Shown: positions 44,547-56,345 of the stretch, piece by piece
How the letters are laid out: each line of letters opens with the position of its first letter
Numbering within the stretch: position 1 is the stretch's first letter
Source of the DNA: Tilletia caries
Taxonomy: Eukaryota > Basidiomycota > Exobasidiomycetes > Tilletiales > Tilletiaceae
Direction: 5' to 3'
Length of the DNA stretch: 64,000 nucleotides
Assembly: GCA_032718865.1 (NCBI GenBank)
Contig: JALUTQ010000028.1
Location: 62,001 to 126,000, forward strand
Program-made: the position numbers and the translations under genes
Notes under the pieces: generated by a model
Seen by the model: only the letters and a program-made list of their open reading frames with translations
What the model was told of the DNA's origin: nothing
Databases searched by the model: none

Positions 44547-47500
44547 TCAGGTCTCCTTGGCCTTGAGCTTTGCCTCCAGCTCGGTAATCTCCTGCTTGAG
44601 CGCACTGACTTCCTCCATGTCGTTCTCCATGAATTTGAGCTCCATCTTGGCGTTGGACAGCTCCTTGCCGACCTTGCTGTTCTCCTCGTTGGCTCGCTTC
44701 AGCTCGCGAGTGAGCTCGGACACCTTTTGAGTGTGTGTGTTTGTGAGCGAGGCTAGCTTTTCGTTGTGAGCTTGATGGAGCTGTTAAGGACAAACGAGGG
44801 GAGCGACAGAAGCGTCAGTGACATGGTGGCTCTTTGGAAACGTGATTCATAAGCTCACCTTTTCGAGATCGGACTGACAACAAACCAGAGGCACAGAAAT
44901 TGTCAGGACGGCTTGGAGCTTGCAACAGGGAAGATAGGATGACAACTCACGATGTCCACTTGGCCGTGCGAGCCGTTCGAGGCGACCGGCTTGCCATTCG
45001 TGCTCTTCGAAGCCGTCTCACGCGCAATGTCCAGCTCTTTCTCGGCGTTCATCAGCCGATCTTGCAAGTCCTGGGCATCGAAAAAAGGAACAACAAGAAG
45101 TGAGGATGTCAGGGAGCCGAAGCAGATAAATGGATAAAAACAGCTGAAAGGATAGCTACGTAGCCCGCGACACATGCGAGTAATAACCGAGCACGCACCA
45201 TCATCTTGTTTGCATTCTCTACATGCTTTTCCAAGTGCTTTGACATCTCCTGCACATGTCGCTCCTCCACCTCCGCCTTCTCCCTGACGAAGCGCTCCAT
45301 CTGCGCCCGAAGCTCCTGCGAGTGTTTCCCACTCGTTAAGTCCAACTGCTCCGCAAAGGCTCGCTGAGACTGGTCGAACGCTTGACGGGCGTCGTTCAGC
45401 TCGGCTGTCAGTCGGCTCATCTCAGCTTGGAGGCGGCTCAGTTCGGCCGCGTCGGCGGAGTTCGCAGCGGACGCTTCAGCGTGGCGGTTCGACGCCTCGA
45501 GAGCCTCCTGTAGGATCTTAGTGTTCTCCTCGGCGGCTGCTTTCGCCTGGTTCGCCTGGATCAATGCCTCCTTCGTCTTGCTCAGGTCTGTGTGCGCGGC
45601 GGAATGGTCCAGCTTGACCTTGTTCAGCTCCGACGCGAGGTCGTCAGTCGCGTTTGAAAGAGCTTTGGCGTGCGATTGCTTCAGACGCTCCACCTCGGCC
45701 TCGTGCGCAGCTTTGAGCTGGCCGACCGTCTCGCTCGATTGGGAACGGAGCTTTTGCAGATCGCCGCCGTGCGAATCGCCAGCCTCGGCTCGGGCTTTCT
45801 CAAAGGCCTCGCGCAGTTGACGGTCAAAGTTTGCCTTGGCCTCGTCGAGCTTGGCATTATATTTGCCCTCCTCAGCCTCCAGGTCCGCCTTGACTTTCTC
45901 GAGCTCCTCACTGAGCGTCTTGACCTCCGCATCGTGAGCGGCCTGTGCCTCGGTGCGCTGTGCTTCCGATTCCGAGGCCTGCTTGGCAAGCGCTTCCTTA
46001 TGAGCGGACTCCCTTTCGGCGATGGCACCCTCGTGCGAGGTCGACAGCGCAGCCAGGGAAGAGGCATGCTCGTCCAACGCAGTCTGGTGACGCGCAGACT
46101 GTTCGCCAGCTTCCGCCTTGAGCTTCTCAATCTGCTCCGTGTGCGACTGGACAGTAGCCTCATGTGTCTCCCGCTCCGCCGCCCGGACACGCTCAGCCTC
46201 TGCGCCGGCCTTGGCCAGACCATCAGCATGTCCCTGCTCCAGCTCTTTGATCTTGGCCTCATGCGAAGTGCGTACTTCGCCCAAGGCTGCCTCGTGCTCG
46301 TCCCGAAGCTTTCCCTCGGCAGCTTGAACAGCTGTAGCGAGCGCATCGGCATGCTGAGCTTTCGCCTCCTCGAGTGCCTTTTCCAACTCGGCCGTCTGAA
46401 CATCTGCCGCGTCCGATTTGGACCTAGTAAGAGCTTCCTCGAGTTGTTTCTCGTGCTCGGCCGCCGCGGCAGCTTTAGCGTCGGCCACTGCCTTGCTGAG
46501 CGCATCAGCGTGGTCGGACTTGATCGATTCGAGTTGTTCTTTAAGCTGTGCGATCTCGGCGGCGGCCGCGTCCGCGTCCGAGGAGTTGGCTGCGGGTTCC
46601 GGTGCTGCGGGAGCTGCAGCTGTCGCCTTCTCCAGCTCGGCAGTATGCTCGGCGCGAAGGGACTCGATTTGCTTTTTGAGACTAGAGACTTCGTCCTGGG
46701 CCGCTGCCAAGGCCTCCGCGTGTCCATCTGCAGCAGGCTTGATCTCGTCGCCCTCGGTATCGGCGGCAGTAGCAGCAGCATCGGGCGATTGAGCAGTGCG
46801 TGTGGCCTTGGCCTCGGCCTCTTCGAGCTGCTGAGCATGCTCACGCTTAAGCGTCTCAATCTGCTCCTTCAGCTGGGCAATTTCCTCCGAAGCTGCTGCT
46901 CCCTCACCCCCATCCTTCTTCTTCTCCTCGCCTTCAACTGCTTCCTCGTCACCTTCCTCAGCAGTAGGCGAACCAACGCTCTTCTCCTCCGCTTTGGAGA
47001 GCTTGAGGTCCCCAAGCTCCTTCTCAAGCTCGGCAATGCGTCGGTTTGCAGCTTCCAATCGGGCCGTAGCGGTAGCAGGTGTAGTGGTGGACGAAATTAC
47101 GGATCGAGACGAAGCGACACTGGTGCGTCCACTTGCCGATCCCCCTCCTGCAGCGGCGCCGACACCCGACCTCGTAGGCGTCGGACGGGCCGCACCCGAG
47201 ACGGAGGAAGTGGAGGTGCTGGAGGGTATGGTGCGCCGGACGGCGGGTGAGCCTGCGGGGGTGATGCGCGAGGCAGCGGGGGTGGTGCGCGAGGCAGCTG
47301 GGCTGGCGGCAGCAGAAGGGCGTGTTGCACCAGCCGTGGCGGGCGTGGGCCGAACGGGCGTCCGGGCGGGGGTGGTGGAGGATGGAGCGGTGCGGGTTGC
47401 GGTAGGGGTGGAGCTTGCGAGCGGCCGTCTCACAGCACCTGCTGCTGCGGTCGTTCCCGTCGTGCCAGGAGCGCGTGTGGCAGCTGTTCCTGCGACCGAT

Positions 47501-47693
47501 GGACGTGCGGCGGTTCCAGCAGCACCGGGTGTGGTCCGAGCGACGCCAGGCCGGGCAGCCGTGGTTGAGGCTCCGGGCTGGGAGAGACACCGCACATGAT
47601 CAGCAAACGAGCGCGAGCAGCTCAGGAGACAAGGGCCTGAGAAAGGAAGCTCACCCGGGCAGTCGCAATCGTCGGCTTCTTGTCGTCGGCCAT
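44547..47693 (-). CDS. Long coiled-coil protein, 5 exons
   Basis: Predicted 928-residue protein. Exons (minus): 47693-47655, 47577-45199, 45070-44951, 44873-44859, 44780-44547; all phase 0. It begins MADDKKPTIATAR, followed by about 150 residues rich in Ala, Thr, Pro and Arg, a basic unstructured head. From about residue 165 to the end the chain is almost continuous heptad sequence rich in Glu, Lys, Gln and Ala (RRIAELEKELGDLKL, KELEQGHADGLAKAGAE), interrupted by acidic linkers. Exon 4 is only 15 nt and encodes SDLEK. No motor, GTPase or membrane domain is visible; a hydrophobic stretch after position 45199 lies in the intron. A scaffold, tether or cytoskeletal role is inferred from structure only. 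It is divergent from nothing close; TIM17 lies upstream on the same strand. Confidence 0.8.
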
Positions 47694-48156
47694 CGTATGC
47701 TCACTGAGATCTCGGTGCGCGTTGCGATGGTGATGGACGTGCGATGGAAGGTCGCCGCACTTCTTCCTTTCTTCCTGACATTGTGCACGCGAACACTCAA
47801 GCTCAGCTTAGATTGGCAATATCGAGCACGAACAGCGATGAATGCAAGGCGAGTATCTACTGCGTGCTGCCTCCGCTGACTCGTTCTATGCAAGCGCTCC
47901 CTTCTTCGATTATGGTTGGGTGTGCAAAAAGAAGGAAAGACAGCTATGGGAAGTATAAGGGAGAGGTGGATGATGAGTGAAGTTGGGGGAGAGAGAGCGA
48001 CCGAGTCCGGAAGGGAGGAAAGTCCCTCCCGTGGTGCTTTCTCCTCGACAGAGCTGGTCCTAGAAGGGATAGGGTAAATCATGTTGCACCTGGTTGTGGG
48101 CTCTGCTGTTGCTGTGCTTGTTGTCTGCAGGATAGAAAGCGATCAAAGAGCGAATG
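47694..48156. other. Spacer between TIM17 and the coiled-coil gene
   Basis: The 3' UTR of TIM17 and the promoter of the coiled-coil gene on the minus strand. No additional feature supported. Confidence 0.4.
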
Positions 48157-48970
48157 TCAACGTCCATGTTCTCCCGCCATCTCTGAGGTTTGCGTAGACA
48201 CGTACGCTTGCGACATCATTGTCTGTGAAAGGAAGAACAGAAACCAGCGGAGCGGGGGAGGAAAGGTCGGATCAGTAATTGTGCGCATGTATGCGCATAC
48301 AACGAGACAAAGGGGCAAATTGTCAGAGATCAAAAATCACTCACTTGCCGTTGGTTCTCTGCTGTCCATCGCCCAATCAGCGCTGCTGCACCCTCGATGA
48401 CACCCATGAATACACCTAGTTGGACTCCCAGCCCAATCGCCCGCGCGGGTCCAGCTGATGGGAGATACAAGAAAGCATGTAAGTCAGCGCGTCGGAGCGG
48501 ACGTCTCCAGGCAGTACCCTTCACCAAGGGGGAGAGACAGACTCACATCGCAATGCTAGTGTTGCACCCGTGCAGAAGCCAGCGGAGATGGAGTTCCATG
48601 CGTCATGTTTTTGACGCACACCGAGAATCATGCACTCGTATGAGGAGAAGAGGGCACCCCAGATACCGAAGTTTCCGGCCATCACGGGTGTGCGCGCCTT
48701 GATGGCTGCCGCTGCAGATGGCAGTCGGAAGCCCTGTGCAAGACAAACAGCGGAGGGAAATATGTTGATTATGAGCTCTTATCCATCGGGAACACGAGCA
48801 GAAGGCGCCAAGGGAAAAGAGAAAGGAAGACTCACCTTAGGAGCATTGCGTGCGCCGGAGACACCGTGCACGACGGATCCCAGGACTGCGCCGACGGCAA
48901 AGGCACCGCCGGAGTCTGTGAGGATGACCCATGGACATGGATCCCGCGAGTAATCTCTTCCTGCTGGCAT
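48157..48970 (-). CDS. TIM17: Mitochondrial inner-membrane translocase subunit Tim17
   Basis: Predicted 165-residue protein, the normal length for Tim17. Exons (minus): 48970-48836, 48733-48547, 48454-48345, 48222-48157, with GTGAGT-type donors. The Tim17/22/23 family sequence is clear: [31 protein letters not shown], then [60 protein letters not shown] and [14 protein letters not shown]. Four hydrophobic, Gly-rich segments fit the four membrane helices. Tim17 works with Tim23 and Tim44 to import and sort presequence proteins into the mitochondrial inner membrane and matrix. The short last exon gives a hydrophilic tail. The conserved Cys pair in the first and third segments agrees with the redox-sensitive disulphide described for Tim17. 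Confidence 0.93.
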
Positions 48971-49300
48971 TGTGTCTCTTCTTTCTTTCCTGTGGTCCCG
49001 CCTGGCTCCGCGGGGGTTGCGCTAATGGGAGAAAATGCTGCTACCGGTGATTTGGCTTCCTCGCTGTGCTCCTGCTCCTGCTGCTCGACCTCTCCGTGGT
49101 GATGTTCTGGCGATGGCAAGTCGGATGAGCGCGTCAGTGCCCAGTGGATGAGGAGCAAATCAGAAAGATTATGAGAGCCGCACTTCCGGGCCGGTTCGAC
49201 CCGAGCATGGCCCCACGTGACTTCACAACAGCACAGATAGCGACACAGTGTTGCGGAACCGTTCCTGGACCGTCCCACCGCTATCTGTTCGAGAACGGGT
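48971..49300. other. Region upstream of TIM17
   Basis: Probably the TIM17 promoter. No TATA box was identified. The region ends at the terminal inverted repeat of the fold-back element. Confidence 0.4.
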
Positions 49301-50004
49301 GAATGTCCCGATCTATGGTCGGTTCGCCCCGAGCACCCCGGCACTGACCCCGATCTATGGTTGAGTGACCCCATAAAGATGGTCGATTGAGCCCGTAAAA
49401 AACGCAATTTTGGTGCATTGACCCCGTAAGATTAGTACATTGAACCCATAAAGATGGTCGATTGGCCCCATAAAGATGGTGGACAGAGCCCATAAAGATG
49501 GTGGACAGAGCCCGTAATGTCTATTTCAGCCGGATAGAGCGGTAGTGTGTACTAACACTGTCCAAACGACCGGTCGGGCCTTCAGGTATGTAAGAGGGTT
49601 CAACTCACATACAAGTCGAGCTTCTGTGAAGCGTTTCTGCCCGTCGACGAGCTCTCAAAGTGAATTACGTCGCCGAAGACCGCCATCCCGGCCCGCCTAT
49701 GACCGGATATGACCCTGGAAGCTCAGTACAGTTACTTCAGGCACCCTGGCCGCTGTAGAATAATTTATCTGGAAGATTTGGAAGCAGGGAAGGTCGCCAA
49801 AGGCGATTTGAGATTTTTATGGGGCCAGTGCCCTGCCTTATGGGGCCAATCGACCATCTTTATGGGCTCAATCGCCTTTGTTTATGGGTTCAGTCGCCGA
49901 TAATTACGGGCTGAATCGCCTCATCTTACGGGCTCAATTCAAAAAACGCTTACGGGGCCAATCGCCTCATGCTCGGGGCGAATTGACCATAGATCGGGAC
50001 ATTC
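49301..50004. mobile_element. 704-bp fold-back/MITE-like element
   Basis: The ends are inverted copies of GAATGTCCCGATCTATGGTC, and the inversion extends imperfectly for about 200 bases at each side (49301-49525 and 49810-50004). Each arm is built of degenerate short units related to CGACCATCTTTATGGGCTCAAT and CATAGATCGGG. The central 280 bases look unrelated and non-coding. There is no transposase, and no clear target-site duplication beyond possible 2-3 base matches. The structure is that of a non-autonomous DNA transposon or fold-back element able to form a long hairpin. Confidence 0.72.
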
Positions 50005-51282
50005 AGGTTACTTGCCTATCTGTTACCCGAAGCGTTACAGCAACTTCGAGCAGCTCGCCGCCTGATTTCATTCAGTCTTGCGCTTCGGCAGAAGGGACCC
50101 GTCTCAGATGATGGTCAGCGGTCAGGCGGTCAGGCTCAGGACCCACCACTCGCCGCGCTCTGACCCTGCTGCCCGTCGCCCTGCCGGATAACATGCGTAT
50201 GGGCCTGAGCCAACATGTTTACCTGGTACATACCACATTGCGATCACCGATCAAGTGCCCGAGATAGAGCTCTGAGGTCTGCGTGCCTGCGGTTGGAGTG
50301 GATCCGGTCGCCCACTCAGCCGTGCGGCAGTGGTGACCGACGGCCACCGAGCGGGAGCGGGGCGCCTCGGTGTTGGGACAGAAGTCAGAACTGCTGCTGC
50401 TGTCGCAGTGGGTGGTGAGCGAGTCTGGCGACTCTGCCGCCCAAAGGGAACCTTGATGTGACAGCTTGGATTTGCCTTTGCTGGGGGCGGGAGGGGGACG
50501 GGACGGGGGCGCGGGGTTTGCCTGAAACGAGATCAAAGTGAGCTTTCACAAGTGGTTCATTTCTTGCGGTTCGGACCCCCCCGCACTCTCTCGAGTTCCA
50601 GGTTGCGGCACGAGAGCCGCCTCTACCGCCGCTTCCCACATTTCTCATCTCCATAACCTGCGACGAATCGAAACCACGACGCTGCCCGCGCGCTAGCAGG
50701 CTCGCTAGACCTCTTCTCCTGCGGTCGGGCATCTCCAATCTGCTGGCCCCTGAATGAACGCCTAAAAAGCAGGCAAGCGAGAGAGGGAGGGAGGGAGGAA
50801 GAAAGAGAGAAAGAGAGCAGCGAGCGGACACCCACCTCTCCCCGCCGCTCTGCCCCCAACACGACTTCTCCCTCCATCTCTCCTCTTCTTCTCTCTCCTT
50901 TTTCCCTCCTCGCTCTTCCGCAGTTCCGCTGTGTTTGCCTCCAGCAAACCTTCGCTCCTCCGCATTCGAAAATAGACGGTAGACCCTGGGACGCCTCTTC
51001 CCACGATCCACTAAACGCGGTCCAGCAGTGCGCTATCTGCTGCATCCAAGCCCGCGCTATCCAGAAGCTTCTTCTTCCTTTCCCCCACCGGTCTTTTCCC
51101 CAGGCAGGTACAGCACGATCAGGAACCTGACGGTACGTGTTTGAAATCTATAAAACAGAGCTGACTTTCCATCTCTGACACGGTTTCTTTCCCTCCCTCC
51201 TCGCGACCTCGTGCTCCTCTTCCTTCCCTCCCTGTCTCTCCCATCCGCAGCAGATCTACAAACTCGAGCGCCAACCATCACA
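50005..51282. promoter_or_regulatory. Upstream region of transporter A
   Basis: About 1.3 kb with no supported gene. From about 50850 onward the plus strand is strongly pyrimidine-rich (runs of CTCTCC and TTCCCTCC), a long leader typical of regulated fungal transporters. Overlapping minus-strand open frames mirror this composition and were not called. Confidence 0.45.
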
Positions 51283-53046
51283 ATGCGCGACTTCACCCAT
51301 GGTCTCTTCTCCGTTCCCTCCAAAGAGGAGCGGATCCGTGCTAGGGCAGGCGCGCCCCTCAATCCTTTCAAGCTCGCCGCCATGCTCACCCCCATGGAGG
51401 CCGCCTTTTTCTTCTCCGGGTGGCTTGCATGGACCGTCGATGCTTGGGACTTCTTCGCCGTATCCCTCTCCGTCGGCCGCTTGACCGAGTACTTCGGCTT
51501 CGGCGAAGACAGGCACAAGGTCACCACGGCCATCACCCTCACCCTCCTTTTCCGCTCCCTCGGCGCAGTCATCTTTGGCATCCTCTCTGATCGCTACGGA
51601 CGCAAGTGGCCATTGGTCATCAACCTACTCATCGTCTCCGTTCTCTCTCTTGGCACTGGCTACGTCCGTACCTTTAACGAATTCCTCGCCGTACGCTCGC
51701 TCTTCGGTGTCGGCATGGGCGGCATCTGGGGCATGGCAACCACAACCGCACTCGAGAACATGCCCGCTGCACCCCGCGGTCTGTTCTCCGGCATCCTGCA
51801 ACAAGGATACGCAGTTGGATACCTCCTCGCTGCCAGCGTCAACATCAGTTATGTCAACCGGACCAACAACTTCCGGATTCTCTTCTTCCTCGGCTCTGGT
51901 GTGTATATCCGTCCCTCCCTTGCTTTCTTACCTTGCTTGTCATGCTGACAAGCTTCCTACCATTTACTACAGGCGTCAGTCTTTTCGCTGCCGGTGTCCG
52001 GCTCCTCCTGCCCGAGTCGCCCCTCTTCCTACGCGTAGCCGAGGAGAGACGGCAAGCTGGAGGCGACGGTCAGAACAAGGCCAGTGCTTTCATGAGCGAA
52101 CTCAAGCAGATGCTCAAGACCAACTGGCTCCGATGCATCTACGGTGTCCTCCTCATGACTGGGTACGTCTCTCGCTCCTTTGCATCTTGAGACGCGTTTT
52201 CCCCCTTACTGATCACTCCTTCCATACTTATTTGTCCACAGATTCAACTTCTTCTCCCACGCCTCGCAAGACGTGTACCCGCTCATAATGCAAGAGTCCA
52301 AGCTTCTCTCCTCCTACAAAGCCACCGAAGCCACGATTATCGGTAACTGTGGCGCCATCTTTGGTGGTCTGATCGCAGGCTACATCTCCCAATACCTCGG
52401 CCGTCGCCTGACCATCATCATATTCGTCATCCTTGCGGGTGTGATGATCCCCGCCTGGATCCTGCCCAACTCCTTCAGCGGGCTGGCTGCCGGCGCGTTC
52501 TTCGTGCAGATGGGTGTGCAGGGCGCATGGGGTGTCGTGCCCATTCTCCTCTCTGAGATCTCGCCACCCGCGTTCCGGGCGACGTTCCCCGGTGTCGCAT
52601 ACCAACTCGGCAACATGGCCTCGTCCGCATCGGCACAGATCGAGACTACCGGTGGCGACAACTTGCGGCGGCCAAACCCCAAGTACGTCCCCGGCAGCAC
52701 ACTACCAGAGACGATCCCAGACTACGCCACCGTGTCGGCCATCTTCCTGGGCGTCATCGTGGTCTACCTCTTGATCGTCGTATCGCTTGGGCCCGAATAC
52801 CGGGGTGCCGAGTTCGAGAAGGCACCGCTGGCTACCCAGCCTGGCGCAGGCGCAGCCGATGCGAAGGACCTTGTCGGGCTCAGCGGGCAGACGCGACGTG
52901 CGGATGGTGGGTCGGAGGACGATCACATCAGCGAGAAGGGCGATCTGGAGAAGGGCGGCCTTCGTGCGGACAATGGGCATCTCGGCACCTCAACACCTCC
53001 CTCGGACAAGGACAGCGAGGGACATTCAGCTCATCTCAAGGCATGA
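51283..53046 (+). CDS. JEN1-type carboxylate/proton symporter A, 3 exons
   Basis: Predicted 536-residue MFS transporter. Exons 51283-51898, 51973-52162, 52242-53046. Family landmarks: TVDAWDFFAVSLSVGRL (TM1), SDRYGRKWPL (the MFS loop 2-3 motif), RSLFGVGMGGIWGMA, LLLPESP at the mid-protein loop, and FNFFSHASQDVYP, the Jen1 family's NxxSHxSQD signature needed for substrate transport in characterised members. Twelve hydrophobic segments can be counted. By family it imports lactate, pyruvate or related monocarboxylates with protons at the plasma membrane; substrate preference is not readable. The C-terminal tail is acidic and Ser/Gly-rich, as in transporters regulated by ubiquitin-driven turnover. 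It is the source of the pseudogene at 43700-44140 and a tandem paralog of transporter B. Confidence 0.92.
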
Positions 53047-54267
53047 TGAGCTCGCCTTTCCGATTTCTTCTGGGGTTTAATTGCGTCAAAATTCACGCAT
53101 TCACGATTCATCGAGATCCGTGCTTTCTTATGCGCATCGCATACTATGGGATATTCCCTTACACCACCCGATGACGAACACACCCATACCCTTTCACATC
53201 AGGCTTTAGCTGTCCTCCATTCGCACCTTCATCTTTGTGTACTTTTGCTGCCTCTGGCAAGCGCATTTCCCTTTCCCACTCGGCTCTATCTCTCTGATGT
53301 GCAAAATTCAGCGATATCTACAATGTTCTCATGCCGTGCTTCGCCTCTTCATACATACATGCATGTCTGGTACGTTTCATTCATTGCTATGTATGTATCC
53401 CTTCTCAGAGTCTGCTCATCCCTTCTTTGATCCTTCTGACAGGACACCACGAATTCAGCATTGACTATTGACTGCGCCATCCGCGGCGAGTTTCATACCG
53501 ACCAATCGCGCTCATCCTTCTTTGCTTCTTCTGACAGGACACCACGCAGTGACCGCGCCATCCACGGCGAGTTTCATGCCGACCAATCGCCTTCGGAGCT
53601 CCCAAGCATGAATCGTGAACCAGTGCCCCAGGGCCCAGCTGCCTCGCTCTCATGCGATGAAGGAGCCCGCCTGCGCCCACCCAACCCCGCGTTGACTGCC
53701 CCCCAATCCCATCCATTTCATCTCCTTCAAGACTCTGAGTCGTTTGCTCAACGCCTCAACGCCTCAACACCTCAACACCTCAGAGCCTCAATGTGCATTT
53801 TCTTCTGCTCCTCAAGAGAAAGCAACGGCGACGTCGAGCCCTTGGCAAGTTCGCAGTTCGAACTTCATGAGGCGCTCAGATCATGCGTCATGATATAACG
53901 TTACGTCAAGTAGTAGCGTGTAAAGCCCACTTCATCTCAGAGCTCTGAGTCTCTGACCCCTTGATTCCCAAGTACCGGGCCTCCTGCAAACGCGTCCACG
54001 CCCTACCAAGGTCTCATATCTCATGTCCTGGTGTTTGGATCTTGGACGCCTGGACCGTTGAGCAGCGCCATCCAAAAAATGGTTAACCTCATCTCGACCT
54101 GTGACCGCGTTGCTACATAACATACGAGTGGATAAGGAATCTCTGAAAGGCTTACGTCTCTTTCCCCCTTCTCCTCTCCTTTCCCGTTCTCTTCTCTCCC
54201 TCCCTTTCATCAGAGCAATCTGGACACTCTTCCCCTTCTCTCTCGCTCAGCTCGAAGTCACTCAGCT
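53047..54267. other. Spacer between transporters, with tandem repeat
   Basis: The 3' flank of transporter A and promoter of transporter B. It contains a direct repeat at 53414-53600 and a Ser/Pro-rich chance frame. The last 150 bases are C/T-rich and match the flank of the truncated pseudogene at 40356-41000. Confidence 0.5.
53414..53600 (+). repeat. About 97-base tandem direct repeat
   Basis: Two adjacent units share CTCATCC, TTCTGACAGGACACCACG, GCGCCATCC and CGGCGAGTTTCAT, followed by CCGACCAATCGC. A third related copy lies inverted at about 43835-43935 beside the transporter A pseudogene, showing that this flank was part of the duplicated block. Confidence 0.72.
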
Positions 54268-56023
54268 ATGCCGGACACCCCCAGGCGACGACGCGGGATG
54301 CCCAACGTCCTTCGAAGGCTGGTCACCCTTCCGACCAAGGAGGAACGCATCCGCGCTAGGGCAGGCGCGCCCCTCAACCCCTTCAAAATTGCCGCCATGC
54401 TCACGCCGCTCCATACCGCCTTCTTTCTCTCCGGCTTGCTCGCATGGACCGTGGACGGTACGTGTTTTTGGTATACAGTGAGATTGAGAGCTGTCCTTTG
54501 CGCTCGCTGACACGCTACCTCGATGATTCCCTCGCACTCCTTCCCTCCCTCTCCCTTCGCTTCAGCCTGCGACTTTTTCGCCGTTTCTTTGAACGTGGCC
54601 CGCCTGACGACGTTCTTCGGCTTCGGGAAGAACAACCACAAGGTCACGACGGCCATCACGCTCACGGTTCTACTTCGCCCACTGGGCGGGATCATTTTTG
54701 GACTGCTCTCGGATCGATATGGCCGCAAGTGGCCGCTTATCTTCAATCTGCTCATCATAGCCGCATTCTCTCTGGCGTCAGCGAGGGTACAGACGTTCGA
54801 GCAGTTCCTTGCGGTGCGGTCGCTCTTCGGAATCGGAATGGGCGGTATCTGGGGCCTTGCGACGGCAACATCGCTCGAGAACATGCCTGCTCCTGCACGG
54901 GGTCTCTTTTCAGGCTTTGTGCAGCAAGGCTACCCAGCCGGGTATATCCTGGCCGCCACGATCAATATCGTCTGGGTCAACCACAGTGGGGACTGGAGAA
55001 TCTTGTTTTACTTCGGAGCCGGACTCAGCGCTGCGGCTGCCGCCTTCAGACTGGCTCTGCCGGAGTCGCCCCTCTTCCTCCAGCTCAAAGCACAGAAGCA
55101 AGCCACTCGGTCAACAGTGGGTCCTGTGAAGGCGTTTATCGCCGAATTCAAGTGGCTCGCCAAGAACTGCACTGGCCGCCTCATTTACGCCATCCTAATA
55201 GTCGTTGCGTAAGTAGCATCGATGAAGAACGAATTGTCATACTGAGGAAGCTAACTGGACACCTACTCGCGATTTCTCCCTCAGCCTGAGCTTCATGGCA
55301 CACGCCTCTCAAGACGTGTATCCCCTGATTCTCCAAAAGTCGAAAGGGTTGAGCGCATACCAGTCATCCGTTGCCACCATCGTCGGCTCCTGTGGAGCAG
55401 TGATCGGCAGCATCATCGCAGGTTACGTTTCACAATACCTCGGCCGACGTCTTACGGTCGCCGTCTATGCCGCCCTTGCCGGCCTCCTCATCCCTGCCTG
55501 GATGCTCCCCACCACCTTCTCTGGTCTCGCCGCGGGAGTCTTCTTCCTCCAGGCTATGGTGCAGGGCGTGGGTGGAATTCTTCCTGCGATGCTTCAGGAG
55601 ATGGCTCCAGCTCACCACCGTGCTTCGTTCCCCGGCATTGCCCATCAAACAGGCGTGATGATCACAGCATGCTCGGCACAGATCATCACAACGATTGGCG
55701 ATCATCACCAGATCCCGAATCCCCAATACGTGCCCGGTGGGAAGGAACCTGAGACCATTCCCGACTATCCCAAAGTCTCGGCCGTCTTTCTGGCGATTGT
55801 CGTCGTCTACACCCTGTTGGTCGTTATCTTTGGGAGATACGACAGTTCCCCAGATCTTGGAGCAAGCGGCGAGGATACATCGTCGGTACCGTCGTCCTCA
55901 GAAGACGAAGCAAGGAGCTCGGACGACAAAGTGATCGCCGAGAACGATGGAAGTGCTCCAGCCGGAGATCTCGAGCAGCAGAAGGCGGCCACTGCCAGGC
56001 CCTATGATCCGAGGGGATACTGA
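54268..56023 (+). CDS. JEN1-type carboxylate/proton symporter B, 3 exons
   Basis: Predicted 523-residue MFS transporter, paralog of the gene at 51283. Exons 54268-54457, 54566-55208, 55285-56023; phases 1 and 2 match those of transporter A, supporting common origin. A basic N-terminal extension (MPDTPRRRRGMPNVLRRL) precedes the shared RIRARAGAPLNPFK block. Landmarks: DFFAVSLNVARL, SDRYGRKWPLIFNLL, RSLFGIGMGGIWGLA, LALPESPLFLQL and LSFMAHASQDVYP. In the last, the NxxSHxSQD signature is changed: Asn is missing (Leu-Ser) and the Ser before His is Ala, so specificity or activity may differ from A. The acidic, Ser-rich C terminus suggests regulated turnover. The pseudogene at 40356-40918 is a truncated copy of this gene. 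Confidence 0.92.
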
Positions 56024-56345
56024 AGGGGGACTGCCACAGCCTGAGGACGAGAAGCAGCAAGAAGTGTTCCAGACTGATCACATCAGGCCTATATGTTTGT
56101 CCTTTTCTTTCCGAAACGGATCGAACGCATCATTCAGCGAAGACCTTCAAAAACTCGATGTCCCGAAGCTGAAAAATGAATGCTGAGATCGGAGTTATAG
56201 ACAGCTTACGGAACGCTTTCAGAGCGATGCAGAAGCCAAGGTGGAGAAGAGGGAACAACGAAGTGAGATTGCGTGTGGCACAAAACAGGGCTTTCAATGT
56301 CAACACTTGCTTCGCTCCGGTGCTCCAGAGCTTTACGGCGAAAGA

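Noticed and set aside
45109..45198. Hydrophobic stretch suggesting a membrane anchor on the coiled-coil protein
   Set aside because: It lies after a GTGCGT donor and ends at a stop; splicing to the next exon continues the heptads, so it is intronic read-through. Retention of this intron would make an anchored isoform, which remains a possibility.
45670..47250. 526-codon plus-strand frame opposite the coiled-coil gene, Leu/Cys/Arg-rich
   Set aside because: It mirrors the GC-biased codons of the coiled-coil exon; no domain, no splice structure, and the minus strand has a clear coiled-coil pattern.
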